A program made the translations under genes and the position numbers. Shown here one piece after another: positions 45,295 to 54,600 of a DNA stretch of 64,000 nucleotides (position 1 is the stretch's first letter; every line of letters begins with the position of its first letter). The notes under the pieces were generated by a model. That model had not been told where the DNA came from. It made no database searches and saw only the letters and a program-made list of their open reading frames with translations. The DNA is from Pleomorphochaeta sp964545735 (GTDB lineage: Bacteria > Spirochaetota > Spirochaetia > Sphaerochaetales > Sphaerochaetaceae): the NCBI GenBank assembly GCA_964545735.1, contig CAZJGS010000002.1, positions 1 to 64,000 of the forward strand, written 5' to 3'.

Positions 45295-47808
45295 TTATTT
45301 TACAACAATATTAACAAGCTTTCCTGGAATTGCAATTTTTTTAATTATTGTTTTTCCTTCTAGCCAGTGTTTGATTTTTTCATCATTTAAAGCGATTTCC
45401 AACATTTCATCTTTGCTTGTTTCTCTGCTAATTTCAACTTTTGATCTAAGCTTTCCGTTAATTTGAATAACAAGTTGAATCTCATCATCAATAGTTAACT
45501 TTTCATCATAAGTTGGCCAAATTGCATTTGCAATAGGTGCTTTATTACCTGCTTTTTCCCATAATTCTTCTGCTAAGTGAGGAGCATAAGGACTAAGTAA
45601 TAACAATAAGCTTTCCCAAATTTCTCTAGGTAAAGTATCAATTTTATAAATATCATTAACTAAAACCATCATTTGACTTATAGCTGTATTGAAGTTAAGG
45701 GTATCTGTATCACCGGTTACTTTTTTGATTGATTTGTGAAGAGCCTTTAGTAAACCGGCGGAAGGTTTATCTTCAGTTATTTCTCTTTCTTCACTGAGTC
45801 TCCAAATTCTGTCTAAAAATCTATAAACTCCACCCATACCAGATGTTGACCAAGGTTTTGAAATTTGAAGAGGCCCCATAAACATTTCATAGATTCTCAT
45901 TGAATCTGCGCCAAATTCACTTATTATATCATCCGGATTAATTACATTCTTTAAACTTTTTGACATTTTGGCAACAACTTTTTCTAGTTGATTATCTGTA
46001 CCTATTTCAAAATATAATTCATTTTTTTCTTCAACCATATCAGTTGGAACTAAAGATTTATCCTTTCTTTGATAAGAAAAGCTGGTTATCATTCCTTGGT
46101 TTACAAGACGTTTGAAGGGTTCACTAGTTTGAACAAGAGACAAATCAAATAATACTTTGTGCCAGAATCTTGCATATAGTAAGTGAAGTACAGCGTGTTC
46201 TGCACCACCAACATATAAATCTACAGGCATCCAATAGTTTTCTTTTTTAGGATCAACAAATCTCTCACTATTATTAGGATCTAAATATCTTAAATAATAC
46301 CAACAAGAGCCTGCCCATTGAGGCATAGTGTTTGTTTCTCTCTTTGCAGCGTGGCCACAAACAGGACAAGTTGTATTTACCCAATCTTCAATCAAAGAAA
46401 GAGGACTTTCTCCTGTACCACTAGGTTCATAACTTTCAATTTCAGGTAATTCTAACGGTAGAGATTCTTCTTTAATATGTACAATACCACAATTTGGACA
46501 ATGTACTAGAGGAATAGGTTCTCCCCAATATCTCTGTCTTGAAAAAATCCAGTCTCTAAGTTTATAGTTTGTAGTTTTATAGCCGGCATCTTTTTCTTTT
46601 AACCAGCCAAGCATTTTATCAATAGCCTCTTCTTTATTTAAGCCATCTAAAAAATCAGAATTAACATGGATACCATCCTCAACCCAAGGGGCTTCTTGAA
46701 CATCAATTTTGCTTTTTAAAACTTCAACAATAGGAAGGTTAAACTTTTTGGCAAATTCCCAGTCTCTAGTATCATGAGCTGGAACAGCCATAATAGCCCC
46801 TGTTCCATAACTAATTAATACATAGTCTGCAATCCAGATTGGTATTTTTTTACCATTAACAGGGTTAATAGCATAACTTCCTGAAAATACTCCTGATTTG
46901 TCTTTAGCCAAATCAGTTCTTTCTAAATCACTCTTTTGAGTTGTTTTAGTAAGATATTCATCGACCAATTTTTTATATTCACTGGTGGTTATCTTATCTA
47001 CAAGAGGGTGTTCAGGTGCAATTACCATATAGGTTGCACCAAATAGAGTATCACAACGAGTTGTATATACTTCTAATTTATCATCTGATTTTTCAAGTTT
47101 AAAAAATACAGAAGCACCTTTACTTTTTCCAATCCAGTTTCTTTGCATAGCTTTTACAGAATCAGGCCAATCTAAAGTATCTAAATCTTCAAGAAGACGA
47201 TCTGCATATTCTGTAATTTTAAGAACCCATTGTCTTATATTTCTTCTAACAGTTTGGGTACCACAACGCTCACACCTACCATCTTTAACTTCTTCATTAG
47301 CTAGACCCGTCTTACAATTTGGACACCAGTTAATTGGAGTTTGTGATTCATAAGCTAAGCCTTTTTTAAATAGTTGGATAAAAATCCATTGAGTCCATTT
47401 ATAATAATCTTTGCTGTGTGTTGCAACTTCTCTGTTCCAGTCATAACAGAACCCTAAACTTTTTATTTGTTTTCTGAAATTTTCCATGTTTTGTTCAGTG
47501 GTAGATTTAGGGTGAGTACCTGTTTTGATAGCATAGTTTTCTGCGGGAAGCCCAAAAGAATCAAATCCCATTGGGTGTAGAACATTATAACCATTCATTC
47601 TTAAGAATCGGCAATAAATATCTGTAGCAGTATAGCCTTCAGGATGTCCTACATGAAGTCCCGCACCTGATGGATAAGGAAACATGTCCAATACGTATTT
47701 GCGCTTTTCTTTAGGTACAGACGCATCTTCGCTAACTGCAAAAGTTTGGTTGTCTTCCCAATATTTTTGCCATTTTTTTTCTATTTTTTCGAAAGGGTAA
47801 TTACTCAT
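45295..47808 (-). CDS. leuS: Leucyl-tRNA synthetase
   Basis: LeuS charges tRNA-Leu. The 837-residue protein starts at ATG 47808 (MSNYPFEKIEKKW); the frame is open to 47868 but the extra residues are not family-like. The HIGH motif is HVGH at 52-55 and KMSKS is intact near 612-616. A zinc-type Cys cluster (CPNC...CERC) lies in the first third, and a second (CPNCG...CPVCGH) near 440-480. The CP1 editing domain is present, with TRCDTLFGATY. It is the bacterial single-chain form. Confidence 0.97.
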   Translation of the reverse strand: MSNYPFEKIEKKWQKYWEDNQTFAVSEDASVPKEKRKYVLDMFPYPSGAGLHVGHPEGYTATDIYCRFLRMNGYNVLHPMGFDSFGLPAENYAIKTGTHPKSTTEQNMENFRKQIKSLGFCYDWNREVATHSKDYYKWTQWIFIQLFKKGLAYESQTPINWCPNCKTGLANEEVKDGRCERCGTQTVRRNIRQWVLKITEYADRLLEDLDTLDWPDSVKAMQRNWIGKSKGASVFFKLEKSDDKLEVYTTRCDTLFGATYMVIAPEHPLVDKITTSEYKKLVDEYLTKTTQKSDLERTDLAKDKSGVFSGSYAINPVNGKKIPIWIADYVLISYGTGAIMAVPAHDTRDWEFAKKFNLPIVEVLKSKIDVQEAPWVEDGIHVNSDFLDGLNKEEAIDKMLGWLKEKDAGYKTTNYKLRDWIFSRQRYWGEPIPLVHCPNCGIVHIKEESLPLELPEIESYEPSGTGESPLSLIEDWVNTTCPVCGHAAKRETNTMPQWAGSCWYYLRYLDPNNSERFVDPKKENYWMPVDLYVGGAEHAVLHLLYARFWHKVLFDLSLVQTSEPFKRLVNQGMITSFSYQRKDKSLVPTDMVEEKNELYFEIGTDNQLEKVVAKMSKSLKNVINPDDIISEFGADSMRIYEMFMGPLQISKPWSTSGMGGVYRFLDRIWRLSEEREITEDKPSAGLLKALHKSIKKVTGDTDTLNFNTAISQMMVLVNDIYKIDTLPREIWESLLLLLSPYAPHLAEELWEKAGNKAPIANAIWPTYDEKLTIDDEIQLVIQINGKLRSKVEISRETSKDEMLEIALNDEKIKHWLEGKTIIKKIAIPGKLVNIVVK

Positions 47809-47910
47809 AAATCCAATAATACATTTGCATATAGAATCAGTCAACAACAGTTGTATTTTTGCTAACAAATTTTATATAAAACCTTCTAAAATGATGAATA
47901 ATATAGGCCT

Positions 47911-49167
47911 TTACTTAGAAGGATCTATAATTCTATTAAATTTAATCTCTTCAATTCTTCTTTTGTTCATTTTTAATATGGTGTAAATACCATATTCATC
48001 ACTAATAAAATCTTTTTCGTTTGGAATATCTCCTGTTAAACTCATCAAATAAGCTGCAATTGTTCCAACTTTTTCTGCTTGTTTATAATCAATATCCATT
48101 TCGTCACAAAAGTAAATAAACGGTGTTTCTCCCTGAATAATGTACAAATCTTTAACACCCTCAACTTGTTTTATGATTTCTCCTTGAGCATTTTCATGCT
48201 CATCATAGATTTCACCAAGAAGTTGCTCTGCAACATCTTCCATAGATATTACTCCAGCAAATCCACCATATTCATCTAGGACAATTGCCATTTGAAGTTT
48301 TATTTTTTTGAATAAAAAGAAAATATAGTTAACATGTTTTGTTTCAAGTACAAAAATGGGTTCTCTTTTTATAGACATAATAGGTTGGTCCATTTTGTTT
48401 TCTAGTTGAGCTTGTAAAATATCTCTAATAAGAACAATTCCAATAATATTTTCTTTATATTCAAAGTAAATTGGGATTCTTGAATATCCAGAATTTACAA
48501 TATCTGAAAAAGCCTCACGGATACTAAGATCTGCAGAAACAATAAAAACATCTTTTCGGTGAGTCATAATTGTTTTTATTGGATTGTTGGAAAAATGTAA
48601 TACTTTTTGCATTAAATCGGATTCATACTGGTCTACTATCCCAAAATCTTCAGCTGCATCAACAACGTGCATTAGGCCTTCTATTGTTAAAGTTTTTTTA
48701 TTTCCCTTACTAAAGACTCTATCAACAAAATTACCAAAAAATTTTATAAAGTATACAAGTGGATATAGAATTTTAGATAAAATAAAAATTGGATAGCTCA
48801 TTATTCTTGCAATTTTTTTAGAATTATTAATTGCAATTTGTTTTGGAGTAACTTCTCCAAATATAAGAATAACTAAAGTTAAAATACCTGTAGCATAGGC
48901 AACCATACTTTGTCCATAAAACTTTATACAAAAAGTAGTAACCAAAGAAGACACACTAATATTAACGATATTGTTTCCAATTAATATCGTAGTTAGCAAT
49001 ATATCTTTTCTTTTTGTTAGTTTTACAGCTAAGTTAGACCCTTTTTTTTTGCTTTTTTCTAATTCTTTGATTTGTATTATTGAAAGCGCTGTATAAGCTG
49101 TTTCTGTGGAGGAAAAAATACCACTAAGAAAAATTAGAACTATTATAAAAATTATTTCACTAATCAT
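47911..49167 (-). CDS. CNNM/HlyC-CorC family membrane protein
   Basis: This 418-residue protein has a DUF21/CNNM membrane domain (about residues 1-185, four hydrophobic segments), a pair of CBS domains (about 200-325, with MTHRKDVFIV and MAIVLDEYGGFAGVIS), and a C-terminal CorC/HlyC domain. Such proteins, often annotated as TlyC haemolysins in spirochaetes, are mostly magnesium or cobalt efflux transporters regulated by nucleotide binding to the CBS pair. Hemolysis is not implied. It lies upstream of leuS in the same direction with a gap of about 100 bases. Confidence 0.92.
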   Translation of the reverse strand: MISEIIFIIVLIFLSGIFSSTETAYTALSIIQIKELEKSKKKGSNLAVKLTKRKDILLTTILIGNNIVNISVSSLVTTFCIKFYGQSMVAYATGILTLVILIFGEVTPKQIAINNSKKIARIMSYPIFILSKILYPLVYFIKFFGNFVDRVFSKGNKKTLTIEGLMHVVDAAEDFGIVDQYESDLMQKVLHFSNNPIKTIMTHRKDVFIVSADLSIREAFSDIVNSGYSRIPIYFEYKENIIGIVLIRDILQAQLENKMDQPIMSIKREPIFVLETKHVNYIFFLFKKIKLQMAIVLDEYGGFAGVISMEDVAEQLLGEIYDEHENAQGEIIKQVEGVKDLYIIQGETPFIYFCDEMDIDYKQAEKVGTIAAYLMSLTGDIPNEKDFISDEYGIYTILKMNKRRIEEIKFNRIIDPSK

Positions 49168-49295
49168 AAAGCTCTACCTAAAATAGATAAATTATACGGA
49201 TTTTCATCTCCATCATTCGATTCATTCATAATAGAAATATAAAATAAAAAGCCAAAGCAAGCAAGTAAAAACAAGTAAATTAGTATTTATTTATT

Positions 49296-49913
49296 TTATA
49301 TTATAATCATACCAAAGGATAATAGAATTAATGCTAGAGTATAGGTTCCCATTATATGCGTATCAGTAAATTTTATTTTGTCACTACAAATGTTTTTAGC
49401 AATAAAACTGTCGCTTAGTGTAAACAATAATGTACCTATAATGAAAAGTGGATTTAATGTTGTAGCACTGAATGCAATAAAAAGCATTAATAAAAAAGAA
49501 TAAACTACCATTGGGTACTTTAACTTGTCACACTTTTTTATTATTCTAAGCATTAGTATTTCAGGATAAATTAAAAGAATTAGGGTAATAAATAAGGGTA
49601 CAAAGGATTTAGCAAAACTAGTAAGGATTATAATAAAAACTATATGTCCTAGTAAAAAGCTTATTAAACCTGAGGCAAAAAGCCATATTTTTTCACTTAA
49701 TAAAAGAGTATCACCTAGCAAATAAAAGCTATAAGTAATACATATTAAAGTAATAATACTATTATCTAAATTTGAATTAATTAACAAATTAATTAAGGCT
49801 AAGGGCGCAAGAGTGATTTTTGATAATCTTATCATCATTTTGTGTTTTTTATTACATGCTACTATATTAATAATGCTCATAATAATAAAAATAATTGCTA
49901 CACTAATATTCAT
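49296..49913 (-). CDS. YhhN-like (TMEM86/lysoplasmalogenase) membrane protein
   Basis: This 205-residue protein has about eight short hydrophobic segments. The pattern LLGDTLLL near residue 65, GHIVFII near 90 and IIGTLLFTLSDSFIA near 165 resembles the YhhN family, whose animal members hydrolyse lysoplasmalogens. The conserved acidic residues Asp (GD) and Asp (SD) are both present. In bacteria the role is uncertain but probably concerns ether-lipid or lysolipid turnover, which would suit an anaerobe that makes plasmalogens (inference). Confidence 0.75.
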   Translation of the reverse strand: MNISVAIIFIIMSIINIVACNKKHKMMIRLSKITLAPLALINLLINSNLDNSIITLICITYSFYLLGDTLLLSEKIWLFASGLISFLLGHIVFIIILTSFAKSFVPLFITLILLIYPEILMLRIIKKCDKLKYPMVVYSFLLMLFIAFSATTLNPLFIIGTLLFTLSDSFIAKNICSDKIKFTDTHIMGTYTLALILLSFGMIII

Positions 49914-50071
49914 GGCTTAAGAATATTACACATTTGGTAATAAAGCAAATAATTTTACAGAATTAAATAGTTTTGTGGTAAAATACAAATATATATTAAG
50001 ATATAAGTGCTTTTTGAAAAAGGAATTATAAGATATGAAGTTTAATGTATGTTTGAAAAAAAGAGAAATAA

Positions 50072-51940
50072 ATGTATAATGATACTGATATGGCAAAAAC
50101 AAAGAACAATAATAATAATAATATGAATACAAAGAAAAATGATATCAAGTATGATGAAGATCAAATTCAATCTTTATCAGCTTTAGAGCATATTAGATTA
50201 AGAAGTGGAATGTATATTGGTCGTTTAGGTAATGGAAGTAACCAAAATGACGGTATCTATATTCTTTTTAAAGAAGTTATTGATAATAGTGTTGATGAAT
50301 TTAATGAAAAGAGTGGAAATAGGATCGAAATAACTCTTAAAGATACATTGGTTTCAGTAAGAGATTATGGCCGTGGTATTCCTCTTGGTAAAGTAATTGA
50401 CTGTGTTTCTAAAATAAACACTGGTGCAAAATATACTAATGAAGTTTTTCATCGCTCAGTTGGTTTAAATGGAGTTGGAACAAAAGCCGTTAATGCCCTT
50501 TCTTCTCACTTTAAAGTTATTAGTTATAGAGATGGTAAATTTGTAAGTGCTATCTTTTCAAGAGGGATGTTGTTAGATGAGACAAAAGGACAAGACAGTA
50601 CTCAGTTAGATGGTACATATATTGAATTTATACCTGATTTAGAAATCTTTAAAAGTTTTACATATGATGAAGACTTTATAGAAACTAGACTTTGGAATTA
50701 TGCATATTTAAATACAGGATTAGTTTTAAAGTATAATGGGAAAAATTATAGAAGTTCCAAAGGTTTATTAGATTTATTAGATAAAGAAATAGAAGGTGAT
50801 GAATTATACTCTTTAATACATTTTAAAGGGGAATATATAGAATTCGCTTTAACTCATGTTTCAAATAGCTATGGTGAAAATTACTTTTCTTATGTAAATG
50901 GGCAGCATACCATGGATGGTGGAACTCACCTTTCAGCCTTTAAAGAGGGCTTTTTAAAAGCTGTTAATGATCATTTTAAAAAAAGTTGGTCAGCTCAAGA
51001 TGTAAGAGAAGGTATCTTAGGAGCTATTTCTATAAAGATTGAAAATCCTGTATTTGAAAGTCAAACTAAAAATAAATTAGGTAATACAGAAATAAGAGGT
51101 TGGATTGTTCAAGAAGTTAAAGATGGTGTAATTGATTTTCTACTTAAAAACCCTGAAGAAGCTACCAAAGTATCAAATAAGATTGTACACAATGAAAAAC
51201 TTAGAAAAGAATTAAATGAAGTTAGAAAAAGTTCAAGAAGTTCAGCAAAAAGAGTATCTTTAAATATTCCTAAATTAAAAGATTGCCGATATCATTTGAA
51301 TCAAAGCAAATCACATGTTGAAGAGTGTGAAAATTCAATGATTTTCTTGACTGAAGGAGATTCTGCTTCAGGTTCAATTACCAAAAGTAGAGATGTAAAA
51401 ACACAAGCTGTTTTCTCTCTCAGGGGTAAAATATTAAATGTTTTTAATAAAAGTAAAGCAGAAATCTACAAAAATGCTGAACTGTACAACATAATGAAAG
51501 CTTTAGGAATTGAAGATGGTATTGAAACTTTAAGATACGGAAAAGTTATAATTGCAACAGATGCTGATACAGATGGCTTTCATATAAGAAATTTATTGAT
51601 GACTTATTTTCTAACATATTTTGAAGAACTTGTTTTTAAAGGTCGTGTTTATATTTTAGAAACCCCTCTATTTAGAGTTAGAAATAAAAAACAAACAGCA
51701 TATTGCTATTCACTTCAAGAAAGGGATTATTTGCTTTCCCAAATAAAAGGTGCTGAAATCACGCGTTTCAAAGGACTTGGAGAAATTGACCCTAAAGAAT
51801 TTGGTATGTTTATAGGGGAAGACATGAAGTTAGAACCAGTTACAGTAACCTCTTTAGGAGAAATACAAAAACTTCTTAGATTTTATCAAGGAGATAATAC
51901 TCCAGAGAGAAGGGATTTTATAATGGAGAATTTGATTTAA
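50072..51940 (+). CDS. parE: Topoisomerase IV subunit B (ParE-like)
   Basis: This 622-residue GyrB-family ATPase has KEVIDNSVDEF, VRDYGRGIPL and GLNGVGTKAVNA motifs. Its TOPRIM sequence is TEGDSASGSITKSRD, differing from the gyrase GDSAGGS. It lacks gyrase-specific extensions and is followed at once by the parC-like gene, so it should form topoisomerase IV for decatenation. A run of six Asn near the N-terminus is encoded by AAC/AAT repeats. The start may be ATG 50072 or ATG 50090; neither has a strong Shine-Dalgarno. Confidence 0.92.
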   Translation: MYNDTDMAKTKNNNNNNMNTKKNDIKYDEDQIQSLSALEHIRLRSGMYIGRLGNGSNQNDGIYILFKEVIDNSVDEFNEKSGNRIEITLKDTLVSVRDYGRGIPLGKVIDCVSKINTGAKYTNEVFHRSVGLNGVGTKAVNALSSHFKVISYRDGKFVSAIFSRGMLLDETKGQDSTQLDGTYIEFIPDLEIFKSFTYDEDFIETRLWNYAYLNTGLVLKYNGKNYRSSKGLLDLLDKEIEGDELYSLIHFKGEYIEFALTHVSNSYGENYFSYVNGQHTMDGGTHLSAFKEGFLKAVNDHFKKSWSAQDVREGILGAISIKIENPVFESQTKNKLGNTEIRGWIVQEVKDGVIDFLLKNPEEATKVSNKIVHNEKLRKELNEVRKSSRSSAKRVSLNIPKLKDCRYHLNQSKSHVEECENSMIFLTEGDSASGSITKSRDVKTQAVFSLRGKILNVFNKSKAEIYKNAELYNIMKALGIEDGIETLRYGKVIIATDADTDGFHIRNLLMTYFLTYFEELVFKGRVYILETPLFRVRNKKQTAYCYSLQERDYLLSQIKGAEITRFKGLGEIDPKEFGMFIGEDMKLEPVTVTSLGEIQKLLRFYQGDNTPERRDFIMENLI

Positions 51941-53896
51941 ATGGCACAAGTAGAGAAAATATTTAAGAAGAATTTTTTGGAATATGCTTCCTATGTAATC
52001 AAAGATAGGGCAATAGCTGATCTAGAAGATGGCTTTAAACCCGTTCAAAGAAGAATAATACATTCTCTTTTTGAAATGGATGATGGTAAATTCCATAAAG
52101 TTGCAAATGTTGTTGGGTGGTCTATGAGATACCACCCTCACGGAGACTCATCTATTTATGAAGCTTTAGTAAATTTGGCAAATTTTGATTTGTTGATTGA
52201 AAAACAGGGAAATTTTGGAAATAGTTTAACTGGTGATAAAGCTGCAGCTTCTAGGTATATTGAATGTAGAATTTTACCCTTTGCTAAAAAAGTATTATAT
52301 AATCCTGAACTTACTACTTTTGCTGATTCCTACGATGGAAGAAACAGAGAACCTGTTTCATTTTTAGCGAAACTTCCATTAGTTGTAATGCAAGGGGTAA
52401 ATGGAATAGCTGTAGGTATGGCTACAACCATCTTTTCACACAATGTAGATGAAGTTTTTGATGCTATGAAAAAAGAATTACATGGAGAATCTTTTATTCT
52501 TTATCCTGATTTTGCTTGTGGTGGGTATGTAGATGTCACAGGTTATGATGAAGGTAGAGGCTCTGTTATTGTAAGAGCTAAACTAGATACAACAGACCCT
52601 AAAAGCATTATAATTAAAGAACTTCCTTTTGGAATAACTAGTGAAAGATTAATTGCTACAATTGATGATGCAGCAAAAAAAGGTAAATTAAAAATATCTT
52701 CAATCAATGATTATACTGCAGAAAATGTTAATATTGAATTAAATCTATCAAGAGGAACTTATTCTGAAGATGTTGTTAAATTGTTATATGCTTATACAGA
52801 ATGCGAGAGAAAAATATCTTGCAACCCTCTAGTAATTAGAGATAATATTCCAACAATAATGAAAATAAGTGATATTGTAAAATATCACGCTCACCACTTA
52901 ATAGATGTTTTAAAAGCTGAATTAGAATTAGAAAAATCTAAATTAGAAGATAGATTACACTTAAGAACTTTAGAAAGAATCTTTATTGAAGAGCGAATTT
53001 ATAAAAAAATTGAACAAAAAAAATCTTCCCTAGCAATAATTGAGGCTGTTATTAAAGGCTTTAAACCATACAAAGAGCAGTTGTATAGAGATATTGAAGA
53101 AGATGATGTTGATAGACTATTAAAAATTCCAATTAGAAGAATCAGTTTGTTTGATATTGAAAAAAATAAAAATGAGATAGATTCTTTAAATACTAGTATT
53201 GAAGATGTTGAAAGTAAATTAAATAATCTGATATCCTATGCTATATCTTATCTAGATGAATTGAGAACTATGGTAAGTAAAGAGCGAAGAAAAAGAAAAA
53301 CAGTAATTAAGAATATGGAATTTGTTAAGGAAAAAGAAGTTGCTCAAAGAGATAAGATTTTAAAATATGATTCATCAACAGGATATTTAGGATATACCAT
53401 AAAAACTGGAAAGAATGTTTTAACTATTAGCTTATTTGATAGAGTCTTAATTATAATGAAAGATGGATCTTATAGATTTTTAGTAAATCCTGAGAAAGAA
53501 TACATAGGAAAGGGTTTATTATACATAGATTATGGTGAGAAAGAAAATCTAGAGCAAGTTACGTTTTCAATGATTTTCCAGCAAAAAGTGTATAAATACT
53601 TATTTATTAAGAGGTTTAAAATAAAATCAGGACAATTAAATAAGGTATATCCTTTATTGCCAAATGAAAAAGATTATAAATTAGCCAAGCTTACTTGGTT
53701 AGAAAATGCTGAAATCAGAGTAATTTATAAACCAAAAACTGGTTTGAGAATAAAAGAAGAAAGTTTTTATTTAAGTGATTATTTGATAAAAGGTAGTAAA
53801 TCTAAAGGTGTTAGATTAACTGTAAAAGAAGTAACCTCATTGAGAATGAGAGCTGTGAAAGAAATAGAGAATGAAGAGAAAGATCTCTTTAATTAA
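51941..53896 (+). CDS. parC: Topoisomerase IV subunit A (ParC-like)
   Basis: This 651-residue protein is the cleavage subunit partner of the preceding ParE. The catalytic Tyr106 lies in AASRYIECR and the quinolone segment HPHGDSSIYEAL is conserved. It is about 190 residues shorter than GyrA, mainly because the beta-pinwheel is reduced, and no GyrA-box is seen. The middle has a long coiled-coil (about 320-470). ATG follows the parE stop without a gap, so the two are coupled. The short divergent C-terminal domain is typical of the spirochaete/Bacteroidetes-like type. Confidence 0.92.
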   Translation: MAQVEKIFKKNFLEYASYVIKDRAIADLEDGFKPVQRRIIHSLFEMDDGKFHKVANVVGWSMRYHPHGDSSIYEALVNLANFDLLIEKQGNFGNSLTGDKAAASRYIECRILPFAKKVLYNPELTTFADSYDGRNREPVSFLAKLPLVVMQGVNGIAVGMATTIFSHNVDEVFDAMKKELHGESFILYPDFACGGYVDVTGYDEGRGSVIVRAKLDTTDPKSIIIKELPFGITSERLIATIDDAAKKGKLKISSINDYTAENVNIELNLSRGTYSEDVVKLLYAYTECERKISCNPLVIRDNIPTIMKISDIVKYHAHHLIDVLKAELELEKSKLEDRLHLRTLERIFIEERIYKKIEQKKSSLAIIEAVIKGFKPYKEQLYRDIEEDDVDRLLKIPIRRISLFDIEKNKNEIDSLNTSIEDVESKLNNLISYAISYLDELRTMVSKERRKRKTVIKNMEFVKEKEVAQRDKILKYDSSTGYLGYTIKTGKNVLTISLFDRVLIIMKDGSYRFLVNPEKEYIGKGLLYIDYGEKENLEQVTFSMIFQQKVYKYLFIKRFKIKSGQLNKVYPLLPNEKDYKLAKLTWLENAEIRVIYKPKTGLRIKEESFYLSDYLIKGSKSKGVRLTVKEVTSLRMRAVKEIENEEKDLFN

Positions 53897-53904
53897 AGGA
53901 AAAA

Positions 53905-54600
53905 ATGCAAAATATAAAAGACAGAATATTATATGAAGATAACCATCTAATAATTGTGAACAAATTACCAAAAGAACTTGTTCAAAGTGATATAACCGAA
54001 GATCTTACCTTAGCTGATAAAGTTAAAGAATATTTAAAGGTTACTTATAATAAAACAGGTAATGTTTACTTAGGTATTCCACATCGACTCGATAGACCAA
54101 CTAGTGGGATAGTTATTTATACCAAAACAGAGAAAGCTTTGAGTAGAATGTGTAATATTTTTAGAGAAAATGAAATAAGTAAAAAATATTTGGCAATAGT
54201 AGATAATGCACCAGTAAAAGAAAAAGACACTATTACTCATTATTTGATAAGAGACTCTAAGAAAAATAAGAGCTTTGCATATTTAGAGCAAAGAAAAAAT
54301 GGTAAAGAAGCAAAATTAACATATGAGTTAAAAGGTGCTTCAAGAACTTTTTATCTACTAGATATTGATTTGCACACAGGACGCCATCATCAAATTAGAG
54401 CCCAATTAGCAGCTTTAAATATTCATATAAAAGGCGACTTAAAGTATGGCTTTCCACGATCTAATAAAGATGGGGGCATAGCACTTCACGCAAGAGAAGT
54501 TTCATTTATGCACCCTGTAAAAAATGAACTAATTACTATAACTGCAAATCCACCAAAAGATATTGTTTGGGATTTTTTTGTAAAAGCTATATATAATTAA
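53905..54600 (+). CDS. RluA-family pseudouridine synthase
   Basis: This 231-residue protein converts uridine to pseudouridine in rRNA or tRNA; the target site cannot be told from sequence. The catalytic Asp lies in GIPHRLDRPTSGIVIY near residue 57, and the family's C-terminal GRHHQIRAQLA is present near 165. There is no S4 domain, which makes it a short-form member. It starts 8 bases after parC and is likely part of that operon. Its last four bases overlap the convergent PEP-binding protein gene. Confidence 0.92.
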   Translation: MQNIKDRILYEDNHLIIVNKLPKELVQSDITEDLTLADKVKEYLKVTYNKTGNVYLGIPHRLDRPTSGIVIYTKTEKALSRMCNIFRENEISKKYLAIVDNAPVKEKDTITHYLIRDSKKNKSFAYLEQRKNGKEAKLTYELKGASRTFYLLDIDLHTGRHHQIRAQLAALNIHIKGDLKYGFPRSNKDGGIALHAREVSFMHPVKNELITITANPPKDIVWDFFVKAIYN

